This document shows, piece by piece, positions 1-11,360 of a DNA stretch of 64,000 bases. The notes under the pieces were generated by a model that was given only the letters and a program-made list of their open reading frames with translations, ran no database searches and was not told where the DNA came from. The position numbers and the translations under genes are program-made. Source of the stretch: Streptomyces sp. NBC_01351 (GTDB lineage: Bacteria; Actinomycetota; Actinomycetes; Streptomycetales; Streptomycetaceae); NCBI RefSeq assembly GCF_036237315.1, contig NZ_CP108356.1, positions 4,150,501-4,214,500 of the forward strand. The letters are read 5' to 3'. Numbering within the stretch: position 1 is the first letter of the stretch; the number at the start of each line of letters is the position of its first letter.

Positions 1-133
1 AATCTCGTGTTCCTGCAATTGCTCCTAGAGGAACCCGGCAATGACCGCCTCCCCTCGGGCGCGCGGCTGTGAGGCCCCGCCCGTCGTCGTCCTCCGCGAC
101 CGCACCTGCCGAGCACGAGCCTGGAGAGAACAA

Positions 134-1144
134 GTGACAGCTGAGCGGGTTTCCGATGCCAGCGGTGGGAACGCCTTCCTCGAACTGCCGCATTTCCTTC
201 CGTCCTTCGACACCTTCGTCAAATTGGAGGGGCTCAACCCTGCCGGATCCATCAAGATGAAGGCCGCCCGGGAAATGGTGGACGCGGCGGAGGCGCAGGG
301 CCTCATAGGGCCCGACACACGGCTGATCGAATCGACTTCGGGGAATCTCGGGATCGCCCTCGCCTCGATCTGCGCCGCCCGGGGATATCCGCTCACCGTG
401 GTGACGGACCCGAACGCCAACGCGCGCAGCCTGAAGTACGTCCGGGCCCTGGGCGCCGATCTCGTCGTCGTGACGGACCGGGACGCCGCCGGCGGCTACC
501 TGCGGACCCGCATCGACCTGATCCGGCGCCGGGTCGCCGCCGACCCCCGGCTGCTGTGGCTGAACCAGTACACCAACCCCGCCAACGTGAACGCCCACGT
601 CAACCACACCGGGCCGGAGATCTTCGAGGGCTTCGGGCTGCCCGACTGGCTGTTCGTGGGCACGGGCACCTCCGGCACCCTGATGGGCTGCGTGCGCTAC
701 CTGCGGAACATGGGCGCGCCGACCACGGTCGTCGCCGTCGACGCCCTCGGCTCGGTGACCTTCGGCGGGCCACCCGGCCGCCGGCTGCTGCCGGGCCTCG
801 GTGCGAGCCGGCGCCCCGAGATCTTCCACGACGACGGCTCCTTCCTGAAGGCGGTCATCGGCGAGGAGGACACCATCCGCGCCTGCCGCCGGGTGGCCCG
901 CGAGTACGGACTGCTGCTCGGGGGCTCGTCCGGCACCGTCCTGGCCGCCGTGGACTCCTTCCGCGACCGGATCGCGCCCGGCAGCCGCGTCCTGGCCATC
1001 TCCCCGGACATGGGGGACGGCTATCTCGACTCGATCTACGACGACCGCTGGGTCGCCGAACGCTTCGGGGTCGGGGCGCTCGAACCCGCCCGGCCCGTCC
1101 GCTCCCCCCGGTCCCCCGTCTCCCAAGGAACCCTCCATGTCTGA
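134..1144 (+). CDS. SbnA-like PLP enzyme for 2,3-diaminopropionate synthesis
   Basis: Cysteine-synthase-fold PLP enzyme. In the SbnA family, O-phosphoserine and L-glutamate are joined to N-(1-amino-1-carboxy-2-ethyl)glutamate, the first step to L-Dap. Visible motifs are NPAGSIK (PLP lysine about residue 41), STSGNLG, the phosphate loop GTGTSG and a C-terminal LGGSSG. From the GTG at 134 (GGAGAG just upstream) the protein is 336 residues, close to the family length. An ATG at 41 with GAGGAA upstream would add 31 residues that look unlike the family, so I prefer 134. The 3' end overlaps the SbnB-like gene by 8 bp. That pairing is the main reason for choosing SbnA over a housekeeping cysteine synthase. 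The cluster may continue upstream of the window. Confidence 0.82.
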   Translation: MTAERVSDASGGNAFLELPHFLPSFDTFVKLEGLNPAGSIKMKAAREMVDAAEAQGLIGPDTRLIESTSGNLGIALASICAARGYPLTVVTDPNANARSLKYVRALGADLVVVTDRDAAGGYLRTRIDLIRRRVAADPRLLWLNQYTNPANVNAHVNHTGPEIFEGFGLPDWLFVGTGTSGTLMGCVRYLRNMGAPTTVVAVDALGSVTFGGPPGRRLLPGLGASRRPEIFHDDGSFLKAVIGEEDTIRACRRVAREYGLLLGGSSGTVLAAVDSFRDRIAPGSRVLAISPDMGDGYLDSIYDDRWVAERFGVGALEPARPVRSPRSPVSQGTLHV

Positions 1145-2213
1145 GTCCCCGACCACACCGACCACCCCGGCCACCGAAGAGGCCCCGGCCACCGAGCCGG
1201 TCGTGCCCGCGTTCTCCGTGCTCAACGGGCGGGACGTGGTGACGCTGCTCGACGGCCGCGAGCGCGAGACCATCGACCGGGTCGCGCGCGCCTACCTGGC
1301 CCACGAGGCCGGCGACAGCGTCAACCCCGACAGCTACTTCCTGCGCTTCCCGCAGAAGCCGGAGGCCCGGATCATCGCCCTCCCCGCCTACCTGGGCGGG
1401 GACGTGGAGATGGCCGGCCTGAAGTGGATCGGCAGCTTCCCCGGCAACGTCGCCTCCGGGCTGCCCCGGGCCTCGGCCGTCCTCGTCCTCAACGACTTCG
1501 CCACCGGCTACCCCGTCGCCGTGATGGAGGCCGGAACCGTGAGCGCCGCCCGCACGGCCGCCTCGGCGGCCCTGGCCGCGACCACCCTCGGCGTCGGGAA
1601 GCCGCGCTCGGTGGGTGTGGTCGGCGGCGGCGTGATCGCCCGGACCATCTGCCGCTACCTGGCCGCCGCGGACGTGCCGCTGACCGAGGTTCGCTGCCAC
1701 GACCTCGACGCCGCCTCCGCCACGGCGCTCGCCTGCCACCTGCGGGAGCGGTACGGCTCCGAGGCCGTCCCGGCCGGCCTGGCCGAGGCCCTCGACTGCG
1801 ACCTCGTCGTCCTCGCCACCACCGCCGCGGAGCCGTACGTCCCGGCCGACACCCGGTTCCGCCCCGGACAGCTCGTCCTCAACATCTCCCTGCGCGACCT
1901 GGCTCCCGAGATCCTCTTCGAGGTCGACAACGTCTTCGACGACGTCGAGCACTGCATGAAGGCCAACACCTCGCCCCACCTGGCCGAACAGCTCAGCGGT
2001 GGCCGCGAGTTCGTCACCGGCACCCTCGCCGGCGTAATCAACGGGACGGTGGCCCTCGACCCCGAACGGGCCACCGTCTTCTCCCCGTTCGGCCTCGGCG
2101 TCCTCGACCTCGCCGTCGGCCACGACCTGTACCGGTGCGCCCGTGACAAGGGCCTGCTCGTCGAGCTGCCGGACTTCTTCGGCGAGACCCGGCGCTGGCC
2201 GAGCTCCGTCTGA
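1137..2213 (+). CDS. SbnB-like dehydrogenase for 2,3-diaminopropionate synthesis
   Basis: Ornithine cyclodeaminase/mu-crystallin family, 358 residues. SbnB proteins use NAD to oxidise and hydrolyse the SbnA product, releasing L-Dap and 2-oxoglutarate. The Rossmann loop is visible as [13 protein letters not shown] around residue 160, and the N-terminal part has [19 protein letters not shown], typical of this family. The ATG is preceded by AAGGAA and lies inside the end of the SbnA-like gene, so the two are translationally coupled. Together they predict Dap as a building block for the NRPS that starts about 60 bp downstream. A plain ornithine cyclodeaminase is possible but less likely beside an SbnA partner. 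Confidence 0.82.
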   Translation: MSESPTTPTTPATEEAPATEPVVPAFSVLNGRDVVTLLDGRERETIDRVARAYLAHEAGDSVNPDSYFLRFPQKPEARIIALPAYLGGDVEMAGLKWIGSFPGNVASGLPRASAVLVLNDFATGYPVAVMEAGTVSAARTAASAALAATTLGVGKPRSVGVVGGGVIARTICRYLAAADVPLTEVRCHDLDAASATALACHLRERYGSEAVPAGLAEALDCDLVVLATTAAEPYVPADTRFRPGQLVLNISLRDLAPEILFEVDNVFDDVEHCMKANTSPHLAEQLSGGREFVTGTLAGVINGTVALDPERATVFSPFGLGVLDLAVGHDLYRCARDKGLLVELPDFFGETRRWPSSV

Positions 2214-2271
2214 CCGGGCCGGCGCCGGTCATCCGTCAAGAGTGAACTACGAGGCTTTGGAGATGGTGGGG

Positions 2272-5200
2272 ATGTCCCGAAACCGTGAGGAGACGGCCGC
2301 AGGCCGCCCGATGGATTCCTGCGTGCACGAACTGTTCGAGGAGTGGGCCGCACGGACCCCCGACGCGACAGCGCTGGTCTCCGGGGCCGGGGCGATGAGC
2401 TACGCCGAACTGGACCGGCGGGCCAACCGGCTCGCCCGGCACCTCGTCGCCCGGGGCGCCCGTCCCGGCGCGGTGGCGGGCATCCACCTGGAACGCGGCC
2501 CGGAGCTCGTCGTCGCCGTTCTCGCCGTCCTCAAGGCCGGCCTCGCCTTCACCATGCTCGACCTCCAGTTCCCCACCGCCCGGCTGGCCGACGTGGCCGA
2601 CCGGGCCGGCATGGAGCTGATGGTCAGCCGGGACGAGCTGCTCGCCCCCTGGGCGGACCGGCTGCCCGACCTCGTGATCCGCCTCGACGAGGAACAGCAC
2701 GCGGACGCGGACCCCGGCACGGACGGGGACGGCGGCGTCGGGCCCCTCGGCCGGCGGGCCCACCCCGAGAGCCCCGCCGTGGTCATGTTCACCTCCGGCT
2801 CCACCGGCGAGCCCAAGGGCATCGTCGCCCCGCACCGCGCGGTCGTCGGCACCCTGCTGGAGCAGGACTTCGCCTTCTTCCGCAGCGACGAGGTGTGGCT
2901 CCAGTGCTCCCCGGTCTCCTGGGACGCCTTCCTCCTCGAACTCTTCGGACCGCTCCTGACCGGCGCCGCCTGCGTGCTGCAGCCGGGCGACCGGCCCGAT
3001 CCGGCCGTCATCGCCGATCTGGTCGCCCGGCACTCCGTCACCACCCTCTACGTGTCCGCCGGTCTCCTGAACTTCCTGGTCGACGAGTACCCGGAGGTCT
3101 TCGACCGGGTCGGTCAGGTCATGAGCGGCGGCGAGGCCGCCTCCCGCGTGCACGTCGGGAAGCTGCTGACCCGCCGGCCCGACCTGCGGCTCGTCAACGG
3201 CTACGGGCCGGCCGAGAGCATGATCTTCGCCGTCACCCACACGATCTCCCCGGCCGACGCGCACGCCTCCTCCGTCCCCATCGGCCTGCCGCTCGCCGAC
3301 AAGCCGGTGTACGTCCTGGACGAGCGGCTGGAGCCCGTACCCGCCGGCACGACCGGCGAGCTGTACATAGCGGGCGTCGGACTGGCCCACGGTTACGTCG
3401 GGCGCCCCGCCCTCACCTCCGAGCGGTTCGTGGCCTGCCCCTTCGGCGTCCCCGGCGAAGTGATGTACCGCACGGGCGACCTGGTGCGGTGGACGCCCAC
3501 GGGCGTACTGGAATACCAGGGCCGCGCCGACGACCAGGTGAAGATCCGCGGCTTCCGCATCGAACCCGGCGAAGTCGAAGCCGCCGTGGCGGCCCGCCCC
3601 GGCGTGGCCCGCGCGGCCGTCGTCGTCCGCGAGGACCGGCCCGGCGACAAACGACTCGTCGCCTACCTCGTACCCACGGCCGGAGACACCGTCGACACCC
3701 GCGCCCTGCGCGAGGAACTCGCCGGACTCCTGCCCGAGTACATGGTCCCCTCCGTCCTCATCGTCCTCGACGCGCTGCCCCTGACCGGAAACGGGAAGCT
3801 CGACCGACGCGCCCTGCCCGCCCCCGACTTCACCACCCTCGCCGGCACCGGCCGCCCCCCGCGCACGCCCGAGGAGCGGACCCTCTGCGAGCTGATCGCG
3901 GGGGTCCTCGGCCTCGACTCCGTCTCCGCCGAAGACGACTTCTTCGAGCTGGGCGGCCACTCCCTGCTCGCCACCCGCCTGATCAGCCGGATCCGCTCGG
4001 TGTGCGGCGCCGAGATACCCCTGCCCGTCGTCTTCGAGGAGCGCACGGCCGCCGGGCTGGCCCGGCACCTGGGCGACGCGCGCGGCGCCCGGCCCGCCCT
4101 GGTCGCCCGGGAGGACCGGTCCGCGACCGTGCCGTTGTCCTCCGCGCAGCGCCGGCTGTGGCTGCTCGACGGGATGGAGGAGCGCGCCGGCTACAACGTG
4201 CCCTGGGCACTGCACCTGACCGGCCCGCTCGACGCGCCGGCCCTCCGGCTCGCCCTCACCGACGTGATCGGCCGGCACGAGGTGCTGCGCGGGGTGATCA
4301 CCGTCGTCGACGAGGAGCCCCGCCAGCGGATCCTGCCCATTGACGAGGTCCGCCTCGACCTCGCGGCGGAGGTCTGCGCGCCCGACGAGCTGGATCGCCG
4401 GGTCGAGGCCGTGGCCTGCGAGCCCTTCGACCTCGCCCGCGACCTGCCCCTGCGGGCCCGGCTGTTCTCCGTCGGCGCCGAAGAGCACGTGCTCGCCCTC
4501 GTCCTGCACCACATGGTCTTCGACGGCTGGTCCACAGCCCCCTTCCTGCGTGACCTCGGAGTGGCGTACGCGGCCCGGGTGGCGGGCCAGGCTCCCGAGT
4601 GGGACGCCCTGCCCGTGCGGTACGCCGACTACACCCTCTGGCAGCGGGAACTGCTCGCCGGCGGACCCGACAGCCTGCTGGAACGCCAGACCGACTACTG
4701 GCGCGGTGCCCTGGCCGGACTCCCGGACGAGCTGACGCTGCCCTTCGACCGGACGCGCCCCCTCCTCTCCTCCTACCAGGGCGGCGTCGTCGAGTTCGCG
4801 CTCCCGGCCGACCTCCACGAACGCCTGACCGGCATCGCCCGCGAGTCGCGCGCCACGCTCTTCATGGTCCTGCAGGCCGCCGTCGCCGCCCTGCTCTCCC
4901 GCCTCGGCGCCGGAACCGACGTACCGCTCGGCACCCCCGTCGCCGGACGCGGCGACGAAGCCCTGGACGGACTGGTCGGCTTCTTCGTGAACACCCTCGT
5001 CCTCCGAACCGACCTCACCGGCGACCCCTCCTTCCGGGAACTCCTCGACCGGGTCCGCGAAGCAGACCTCGCCGCCTTCGCCCACCAGGACCTGCCCTTC
5101 GACCGACTCGTCGAGGAACTCAACCCGGCTCGGTCAGCGGCCCGGCACCCCCTCTTCCAAGTCCTCTTCGCCCTCCAGAACTACGCCGACGAACGCCCCG

Positions 5201-8200
5201 AGCTGCGCGGCCTCGACGCCGAACTGCGACGGGTCGCCACCGGCGCCGCCAAGTTCGACCTGCAGGTCGAGATGCTCGAACGGTCCACCGAGGACGGCCG
5301 CTGCGCCGGAGTGACCGGCCGACTGGAGTACGCCCGCGACCTCTTCGACCACTCCACCGTCGAACTCCTCGCCCGCCGCCTGGTCCTCGTCCTCGAAACC
5401 CTCGCCGAGAACCTCGACCACCCCGTCAACGCCCTCCCCGTCCTCCTCCCCGAGGAACGCCACCGGACCCTCGTCGAATGGAACGACACCACCACCGACT
5501 ACCCCGCCGACCAGGGCGTCCACCAACTCTTCGAAGAACGCGCCGCCGCCACCCCCGACGCCGTCGCACTCGTCTTCGACGACCAGCAGACCACCTACGC
5601 CCAGCTCGACGCCCGCGCCAACCGCCTCGCCCACCACCTCATCGCCGCCGGCGTGACCCGCGGGGACGTCGTCGGCGTCCACATCGAGCGCAGCCCCCGG
5701 ATGGTCATCGGCCTGCTGGCCGCCCTCAAGGCCGGCGCGGCCTTCACCATGCTCGACGTGGACTACCCCGCCGAGCGGCTCAGCGGCCTCCTCGACAGGA
5801 CCGATGCCGCCGCCGTCCTCCACACCGCCGAGCGCGCCGGGCAGCTCACCCACCCCACCGCCCGGTTCGTGGACCTCGACGCCGAGGCGGACGGGATCGC
5901 CGCCCGGCCCGGCCACTCCCCGGCCCTCTCCTTCCACCGGGAGGACCCGGCGGTGGTCATGTTCACCTCCGGCTCCAGCGGTACCCCCAAGGGCGTGATC
6001 GCCCCGCACCGGGCGATCGTGCGCACCCTGCGGGCCCAGGACTTCCTGGCCTTCGCCCCGGACGAGGTGTGGCTCCAGTCCGTCCCCGTCTCCTGGGACA
6101 TCTTCATCCTCGAACTCTTCGGGCCCCTGCTCACCGGCGCCTGCTGCGTCCTCCAGCCCGGCCAGAAGCCCGACGCCGTCGTCCTCTCCGAGCTGGTCGA
6201 CCGGCACTCCGTGACCACCACCTGGTTCTCCGCCGGCCTCTTCTCCGTGCTCGTGGACGAGTACCCGGACGTCTTCGCGGGCAGCCTCCGCCAGGTCATC
6301 ACCGGCGGCGAGGCACCGTCCATCTCCCACCTGCTGCGGATCGTCGACAGCCGGCCGGAGGTCCGTCTCGTCAACGGCTACGGGCCTGCCGAGAGCATGG
6401 TCATCACCAACGCCCACCAGATCGGCGCCCACGACCGGGGCACCCCCTCGGTGCCCATCGGCGTCCCCCTGGCCAACACCCGCGTCCACGTCCTCGACGA
6501 CCGGCTGGAGCCCGTCCCCGGCGGTGTCGTCGGCGAGCTCTACGTCTCCGGCGACGGCCTCGCCCACGGCTACGTCGGACAGCCCGCGCTGACCGCCGAG
6601 CGGTTCGTGGCCTGCCCGTTCGGCGCCCCCGGCAAGGTCATGTACCGCACCGGCGACCTGGTGCGCTGGCGCGCCGACGGCCAGATCGAGTACGTCGGGC
6701 GCGGCGACTTCCAGGTGAAGATCCGCGGCTTCCGGATCGAGCCCGGCGAGGTCGAGGCGGCCGTGGCCGCCCGGCCCGGCGTGACCCGTTCGGCAGTCGT
6801 CGTCCGCGAGGACGAGCCGGGGGAGAAGCGGCTGGTCGCGTACGTCGTGCCCCGGGCCGGTACGAGCCTCGACGGGCGCACGCTGCGCGAGGAGCTGGCC
6901 GGGCTGCTGCCCGAGTACATGGTCCCCTCCGCGGTGGTCGTCCTCGACGAACTGCCGCTGACCGGGAACGGGAAGCTCGACCGGCGGGCCCTGCCCGCTC
7001 CCGACTTCGCCACCCTCGCCGGCGCCGGCCGCGCCCCGCGCACCCCCCGGGAGACCATCCTGTGCGGGCTGTTCGCCGAGGTGCTGGGGCTGCGCTCGGT
7101 CTCGGTCGACGACAACTTCTTCGAGGTGGGCGGCCACTCCCTGCTCGCCACCCGCCTGACCAGCCGGATCCGCGCCGCGCTCGGCGTCGAGATCGGCCTG
7201 CGGGCCCTCTTCGAGACGCCCACCGTCGCGGGTCTCGCCCAGCAGCTCGGGCGGGCCGAGGCGGAGCTCCGACCCGCCCTCACGGCCGTCGAGCACTCCG
7301 GGGAGGTGCCGCTGTCCTCCGCCCAGCTGCGGCTGTGGCTGATCGACCGGGTCCAGGGCCCGTGGTCGAACTACAACGCGCCGATGCTCTTCGGCCTGAG
7401 CGGGCCCGTCGACCTGGTGGCGCTCGACGGCGCCCTGCGCGATGTCACGGCCCGGCACGACACGCTGCGGACCGTCTTCCCCGCCGACGCCGCGGACCGG
7501 CCGCGGCAGGAAGTGCGGCCCGTTCCCGGGACCGTGCTGCGCGTGGTGGACGTACCGGCGGGCGCGGACGCGTCCGCACTGGCGACGGAGGCCGCCCGCC
7601 GGCCCTTCGACCTGGCGGCCGAACTTCCCTTCCGAGCCGAACTGTTCTCCGAGGGCGGCACGGAGCACGTGCTCGCCCTGACCTCGCACCACATCGTCAG
7701 CGACGGCTGGTCCTTCGGCGTCCTCTCCCGTGACCTCGGGGTGGCGTACGCGGCCCGGACGGCGGGCCAGGCTCCCGAGTGGGACGCCCTGCCCGTGCGG
7801 TACGCGGACTACACCCACTGGCAGCAGCAACTGCTCGCCGGCGGACCCGGCAGCCTGCTGGAGCGCCAGACCGACTACTGGCGGGATGCCCTGGCCGGAC
7901 TGCCGGAGGAGCTGACGCTGCCCTTCGACCGGCTGCGTCCCATGGTCGCCTCGTACCAGGGCGGCGTCGTCGAGTTCGCGCTCCCGGCCGACCTCCACGA
8001 CCGCCTGACCGGGATCGCCCGCGAGTCACGCGCCACGCTCTTCATGGTGCTGCAGGCCGCTCTCGCCGCCCTGCTCTCCCGCCTCGGCGCCGGCACGGAC
8101 GTGCCGCTGGGCACCCCCGTCGCCGGACGCGGCGACGAAGCCCTGGACGGACTGGTCGGCTTCTTCGTGAACACCCTCGTCCTGCGCACCGACCTCTCCG

Positions 8201-10563
8201 GCGACCCTTCCTTCCGGGAACTCCTCGACCGGGTCCGCGAAGCAGACCTCGCCGCGTTCGCCCACCAGGACCTGCCCTTCGACCGACTCGTCGAAGAACT
8301 CAACCCGACCCGATCCGCCGCCCGACACCCCCTCTTCCAAGTCCTCTTCGCCCTCCAGAACACTGCCGAGGCCCGGCTCGACCTGCCCGGTGTGGAGGCC
8401 CGGGCGCTGGCCGTCTCCACCGGTGGCGCCAAGTTCGACCTGCAGGTCGAGATGTTCGAGCGGTCCACCGAGGACGGCCGCTGCGCCGGAGTGACGGGCC
8501 GACTGGAGTACGCCCGCGACCTCTTCGACCACTCCACCGTCGAACTCCTCGCCCGCCGCCTGGTCCTCGTCCTCGAAACCCTCGCCGAGAACCTCGACCA
8601 CCCCGTCGACTCCCTGCCCGTCCTCCTCCCGGAAGAGCGGCACCGGACCCTCGTCGAATGGAACGAGACCACCACCGACTACCCGGCCGACCGCGGCGTG
8701 CACCAACTCTTCGAGGAACAGGCCGCCGCCACGCCCGACGCGATCGCACTCGTCTTCGAGGACGAACAGACCACCTACGCCGAACTCGACGCCCGCGCCA
8801 ACCGCCTCGCCCACCGCCTCATCGCCGCCGGCGTCCGGCCCGGTGGCTCCGTCGCCCTGCTGATGGAGCGGTCCCCCGAGCTGGTCACGGCCGTGCTGGC
8901 GGTGCTGAAGGCAGGCGCCGCCTACGTGCCGCTGCCGACGGCGTGGCCGGAGCACCGGATGGGCGTGGTCGTCGAGGAGACCGGCGCCCGGGTGCTGTTG
9001 ACCGACCACGGGCACAGCGGGGCCGGCTTCGCGGTCGGGCACGCCGCGCGCGGGCTGCCCGTCCTCGTGGTCCGGGCCGAGTCCGCGGCCGCGGCCGGGG
9101 CCGGGGCCGGGGCCGGGGCCTCCGGGGCGGACGGGGTCCTCCTCGATCCCGGCACGCCCGGCCTCGACACCCCCGCCGAGCGGGTCGCCTACGTCATGTA
9201 CACCTCCGGCTCCACCGGCCGGCCCAAGGGCGTGGCGGTCTCGCACCGCAACGTCGTCTCCCTGGCGACGGACCGGTGCTGGCTCGGCGGGAACCAGGAG
9301 CGGGTCCTCTTCCACTCCCCGTACGCCTTCGACGCCGCCACCTACGAGCTGTGGACCCCGCTGCTGGCGGGCGACCGCGTGATCGTGGCGCCCCCCGGCG
9401 AGCTGGGCGTGGAGGAGCTGGCCCGGGTCGTGGACGAGCGGGGCGTGACCGCGCTCTTCGTGACGGCCGCCCTCTTCAACCTCCTCGTCGAGGTGCCGGA
9501 GGCTTCGTTCACAGGCCTGCGGGAGATCTGGTCCGGCGGCGAGGCCGCCTCGACCAAGGCGATGGCCACCGTACGGAGCCGCTTCCCGTGGGTGACCGTC
9601 GTGAACGGCTACGGGCCCACCGAGACCACCACCTTCGCGACCCGCCACCTGGTCGGGGAGGTCACGGCGAACGTCCCGATCGGGGCGCCCCTGGACAACC
9701 ACCGGGCCTACGTCCTCGACGGAGCGCTGCGGCCGGTACCCGTGGGCGTGGTCGGTGAGCTGTACCTCGCGGGCGCCGGGCTGGCCCACGGCTACGTGAA
9801 CCGCCCCGCACTCACGGCCGAGCGGTTCACGGCCTGCCCCTTCGGGGAGCCGGGGGAGCGGATGTACCGCACGGGCGACCTGGTGCGGTGGACGCCCACG
9901 GGCGTACTGGAATACCAGGGCCGCGCCGACGACCAGGTGAAGATCCGCGGCTTCCGCATCGAACCCGGCGAAGTCGAAGCCGCGGTCGCCACCCGGCCCG
10001 GGGTGGCCCGCGCGGCCGTCATCGTCCGCGAGGACCGGCCCGGCGACAAACGACTCGTCGCCTACGTGGTGCCCACGGCCGAGAACGCCGTCGACACCCG
10101 CGCCCTGCGCGAGGAACTGGCCGGACTCCTGCCCGAGTACATGGTCCCCTCCGCGGTGGTCGTCCTCGACGAACTGCCGCTGACCGGGAACGGAAAGCTC
10201 GACCGACGCGCCCTGCCCGCTCCCGACTTCACCACCCTCGCCGGCGCCGGCCGCGCCCCCCGCACCCCCCGGGAGAAGGTCCTGTGCGAGCTCTTCGCCG
10301 AGGTGCTGGGGGTGACGTCGGTCTCGGTCGACGACAACTTCTTCGAGCTGGGCGGCCACTCCCTGCTCGCCACCCGCCTGACCAGCGGCGTCCGCGCCGC
10401 GCTCGGCGTGGAGCTGGGCCTGCGCGCCCTGTTCGAGCGGCCCACGGTCGCCGGTCTGGTCGCACACCTGGACAGCGCGCCCGCCGGTGGGCGGGCCCGG
10501 CCGGCGCTGCGGCCCCGGCTGATGGCCCGCTCGGCGGCGGGACCGGTGGGGACCGCCGGATGA
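2272..10563 (+). CDS. Trimodular NRPS, A-T-C-A-T-C-A-T
   Basis: Initiating NRPS of about 2,763 residues that begins with an adenylation (A) domain and no condensation (C) domain, so the first residue is probably not acylated. Approximate domains: A1 10-520, T1 with LGGHSLL near 561, C1 617-1060 (HHMVFDGWS), A2 1070-1580, T2 near 1617 (VGGHSLL), C2 1676-2122 (HHIVSDGWS), A3 2130-2650, T3 near 2690. Hand-read specificity positions (GrsA numbering): A1 D-A-L-Y-M-G-G-I-F-K, A2 D-I-L-W-I-G-G-V-I-K, A3 D-A-Y-F-W-G-G-T-F-K. A3 and, loosely, A1 resemble Val-type pockets; none is assigned firmly. A1 and A2 have odd core motifs (AFTMLD, GPAES). No epimerisation or thioesterase domain is present. The start is uncertain: ATG 2272 has GGAG upstream, while ATG 2263 and GTG 2242 are also in frame. 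Confidence 0.93.
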   Translation: MSRNREETAAGRPMDSCVHELFEEWAARTPDATALVSGAGAMSYAELDRRANRLARHLVARGARPGAVAGIHLERGPELVVAVLAVLKAGLAFTMLDLQFPTARLADVADRAGMELMVSRDELLAPWADRLPDLVIRLDEEQHADADPGTDGDGGVGPLGRRAHPESPAVVMFTSGSTGEPKGIVAPHRAVVGTLLEQDFAFFRSDEVWLQCSPVSWDAFLLELFGPLLTGAACVLQPGDRPDPAVIADLVARHSVTTLYVSAGLLNFLVDEYPEVFDRVGQVMSGGEAASRVHVGKLLTRRPDLRLVNGYGPAESMIFAVTHTISPADAHASSVPIGLPLADKPVYVLDERLEPVPAGTTGELYIAGVGLAHGYVGRPALTSERFVACPFGVPGEVMYRTGDLVRWTPTGVLEYQGRADDQVKIRGFRIEPGEVEAAVAARPGVARAAVVVREDRPGDKRLVAYLVPTAGDTVDTRALREELAGLLPEYMVPSVLIVLDALPLTGNGKLDRRALPAPDFTTLAGTGRPPRTPEERTLCELIAGVLGLDSVSAEDDFFELGGHSLLATRLISRIRSVCGAEIPLPVVFEERTAAGLARHLGDARGARPALVAREDRSATVPLSSAQRRLWLLDGMEERAGYNVPWALHLTGPLDAPALRLALTDVIGRHEVLRGVITVVDEEPRQRILPIDEVRLDLAAEVCAPDELDRRVEAVACEPFDLARDLPLRARLFSVGAEEHVLALVLHHMVFDGWSTAPFLRDLGVAYAARVAGQAPEWDALPVRYADYTLWQRELLAGGPDSLLERQTDYWRGALAGLPDELTLPFDRTRPLLSSYQGGVVEFALPADLHERLTGIARESRATLFMVLQAAVAALLSRLGAGTDVPLGTPVAGRGDEALDGLVGFFVNTLVLRTDLTGDPSFRELLDRVREADLAAFAHQDLPFDRLVEELNPARSAARHPLFQVLFALQNYADERPELRGLDAELRRVATGAAKFDLQVEMLERSTEDGRCAGVTGRLEYARDLFDHSTVELLARRLVLVLETLAENLDHPVNALPVLLPEERHRTLVEWNDTTTDYPADQGVHQLFEERAAATPDAVALVFDDQQTTYAQLDARANRLAHHLIAAGVTRGDVVGVHIERSPRMVIGLLAALKAGAAFTMLDVDYPAERLSGLLDRTDAAAVLHTAERAGQLTHPTARFVDLDAEADGIAARPGHSPALSFHREDPAVVMFTSGSSGTPKGVIAPHRAIVRTLRAQDFLAFAPDEVWLQSVPVSWDIFILELFGPLLTGACCVLQPGQKPDAVVLSELVDRHSVTTTWFSAGLFSVLVDEYPDVFAGSLRQVITGGEAPSISHLLRIVDSRPEVRLVNGYGPAESMVITNAHQIGAHDRGTPSVPIGVPLANTRVHVLDDRLEPVPGGVVGELYVSGDGLAHGYVGQPALTAERFVACPFGAPGKVMYRTGDLVRWRADGQIEYVGRGDFQVKIRGFRIEPGEVEAAVAARPGVTRSAVVVREDEPGEKRLVAYVVPRAGTSLDGRTLREELAGLLPEYMVPSAVVVLDELPLTGNGKLDRRALPAPDFATLAGAGRAPRTPRETILCGLFAEVLGLRSVSVDDNFFEVGGHSLLATRLTSRIRAALGVEIGLRALFETPTVAGLAQQLGRAEAELRPALTAVEHSGEVPLSSAQLRLWLIDRVQGPWSNYNAPMLFGLSGPVDLVALDGALRDVTARHDTLRTVFPADAADRPRQEVRPVPGTVLRVVDVPAGADASALATEAARRPFDLAAELPFRAELFSEGGTEHVLALTSHHIVSDGWSFGVLSRDLGVAYAARTAGQAPEWDALPVRYADYTHWQQQLLAGGPGSLLERQTDYWRDALAGLPEELTLPFDRLRPMVASYQGGVVEFALPADLHDRLTGIARESRATLFMVLQAALAALLSRLGAGTDVPLGTPVAGRGDEALDGLVGFFVNTLVLRTDLSGDPSFRELLDRVREADLAAFAHQDLPFDRLVEELNPTRSAARHPLFQVLFALQNTAEARLDLPGVEARALAVSTGGAKFDLQVEMFERSTEDGRCAGVTGRLEYARDLFDHSTVELLARRLVLVLETLAENLDHPVDSLPVLLPEERHRTLVEWNETTTDYPADRGVHQLFEEQAAATPDAIALVFEDEQTTYAELDARANRLAHRLIAAGVRPGGSVALLMERSPELVTAVLAVLKAGAAYVPLPTAWPEHRMGVVVEETGARVLLTDHGHSGAGFAVGHAARGLPVLVVRAESAAAAGAGAGAGASGADGVLLDPGTPGLDTPAERVAYVMYTSGSTGRPKGVAVSHRNVVSLATDRCWLGGNQERVLFHSPYAFDAATYELWTPLLAGDRVIVAPPGELGVEELARVVDERGVTALFVTAALFNLLVEVPEASFTGLREIWSGGEAASTKAMATVRSRFPWVTVVNGYGPTETTTFATRHLVGEVTANVPIGAPLDNHRAYVLDGALRPVPVGVVGELYLAGAGLAHGYVNRPALTAERFTACPFGEPGERMYRTGDLVRWTPTGVLEYQGRADDQVKIRGFRIEPGEVEAAVATRPGVARAAVIVREDRPGDKRLVAYVVPTAENAVDTRALREELAGLLPEYMVPSAVVVLDELPLTGNGKLDRRALPAPDFTTLAGAGRAPRTPREKVLCELFAEVLGVTSVSVDDNFFELGGHSLLATRLTSGVRAALGVELGLRALFERPTVAGLVAHLDSAPAGGRARPALRPRLMARSAAGPVGTAG
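4561..8700 (+). repeat. Tandem module repeat inside the NRPS, about 3,180-bp period
   Basis: The C1 and C2 domains carry long near-identical blocks set exactly 3,180 bp apart, the length of one C-A-T unit. Examples are 4561 with 7741, 5041 with 8221 and 5281 with 8461. A second block of about 120 identical bases, coding A-domain motifs A7-A8, is shared by A1 (from about 3462) and A3 (from about 9861). The pattern fits module duplication followed by local gene conversion; intervening A-domain cores have diverged. Confidence 0.85.
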
Positions 10564-11360
10564 GCGGTGTGACGCCGCTCGTGCCGGGTCGGCTGGTGCT
10601 CGGCGCGGACCCCGTCCGTGCCGAGCCCGCCGCCCCGGGCTCGCTCTGGCTGGTGGACGCCCGGGGGCAGGGCGCGGCCGCGCTGCGGCTGGCCCCGACG
10701 GTGCTGGACGCGGGGGAGCGTCGGCGAGCCGCCGCCTTCCGCCGGGAGGAGGACCGTCGCTGCTGGGTGACGGCCCACGTGGCACTGCGGCTGCTGCTCG
10801 GTGCCCGGCAGGGGGTGGCTCCCGCCGCCGTACGGCTGGAGCGGGAGCCGTGCGCCGTCTGCGGCGGCTCGGACGGCCGGCCGGTCGCGCCCGACTCGGG
10901 CCTGTGGTTCTCGTTGTCGCACAGCGGTGACCTGGCGCTGCTGGCCTTCGGGACGGCGCCGGTCGGCGTGGACGTGGAGGCCGTGCCCGAGCCGGCGCTG
11001 GTGGCCGAACTGGCGGAGCGGCTGCACCCCCGGGAGACGGCCGAACTGGCGGCCGGGCCCGGGGCCGAGCGGGCCGCGTCCTTCGCCCGGCTGTGGGTCC
11101 GCAAGGAGGCGTTCCTGAAGGGACTCGGTGTGGGGCTGGCGCGGGACCCGGCGCTGGACTACCTGGGGACGGGTCCGGTGCCGGTCTCGCCGCCCGGGTG
11201 GTCCGTGGCGGACGTGGCGGTGCCCGCCGGGTTCGCGGCGGCGGTCGCCCGTACGACGACCGCCGGCGACCCGGCGGGGATGCGCGGCGGGGCCGCTCAG
11301 ACGACGGCCGTGGCCTCCTCCTCCGGGTCCTCCATGAGTCCGGAGGTGGCCAGGAGATAG
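10560..11360 (+). CDS. Sfp-type phosphopantetheinyl transferase
   Basis: Transfers 4'-phosphopantetheine from CoA to the carrier-domain serine, converting the NRPS T domains to the holo form. The 266-residue protein has the family signatures [18 protein letters not shown] (Mg-binding acidic pair) and [16 protein letters not shown]. Its ATG overlaps the NRPS stop (ATGA), so it is co-translated with its probable substrate. The C-terminus runs about 60 bp into the convergent LuxR-type gene. The last 40 or so residues after the core fold are Ala/Gly/Thr/Ser-rich and unlikely to matter for catalysis. Confidence 0.92.
   Translation: MSGVTPLVPGRLVLGADPVRAEPAAPGSLWLVDARGQGAAALRLAPTVLDAGERRRAAAFRREEDRRCWVTAHVALRLLLGARQGVAPAAVRLEREPCAVCGGSDGRPVAPDSGLWFSLSHSGDLALLAFGTAPVGVDVEAVPEPALVAELAERLHPRETAELAAGPGAERAASFARLWVRKEAFLKGLGVGLARDPALDYLGTGPVPVSPPGWSVADVAVPAGFAAAVARTTTAGDPAGMRGGAAQTTAVASSSGSSMSPEVARR

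Noticed and set aside
2236..10785. Very long antisense open frames across the NRPS genes
   Set aside because: High GC leaves few stops in all frames; the translations are Gly/Val/Arg-rich with no domain motifs, whereas the plus strand has complete NRPS motifs.
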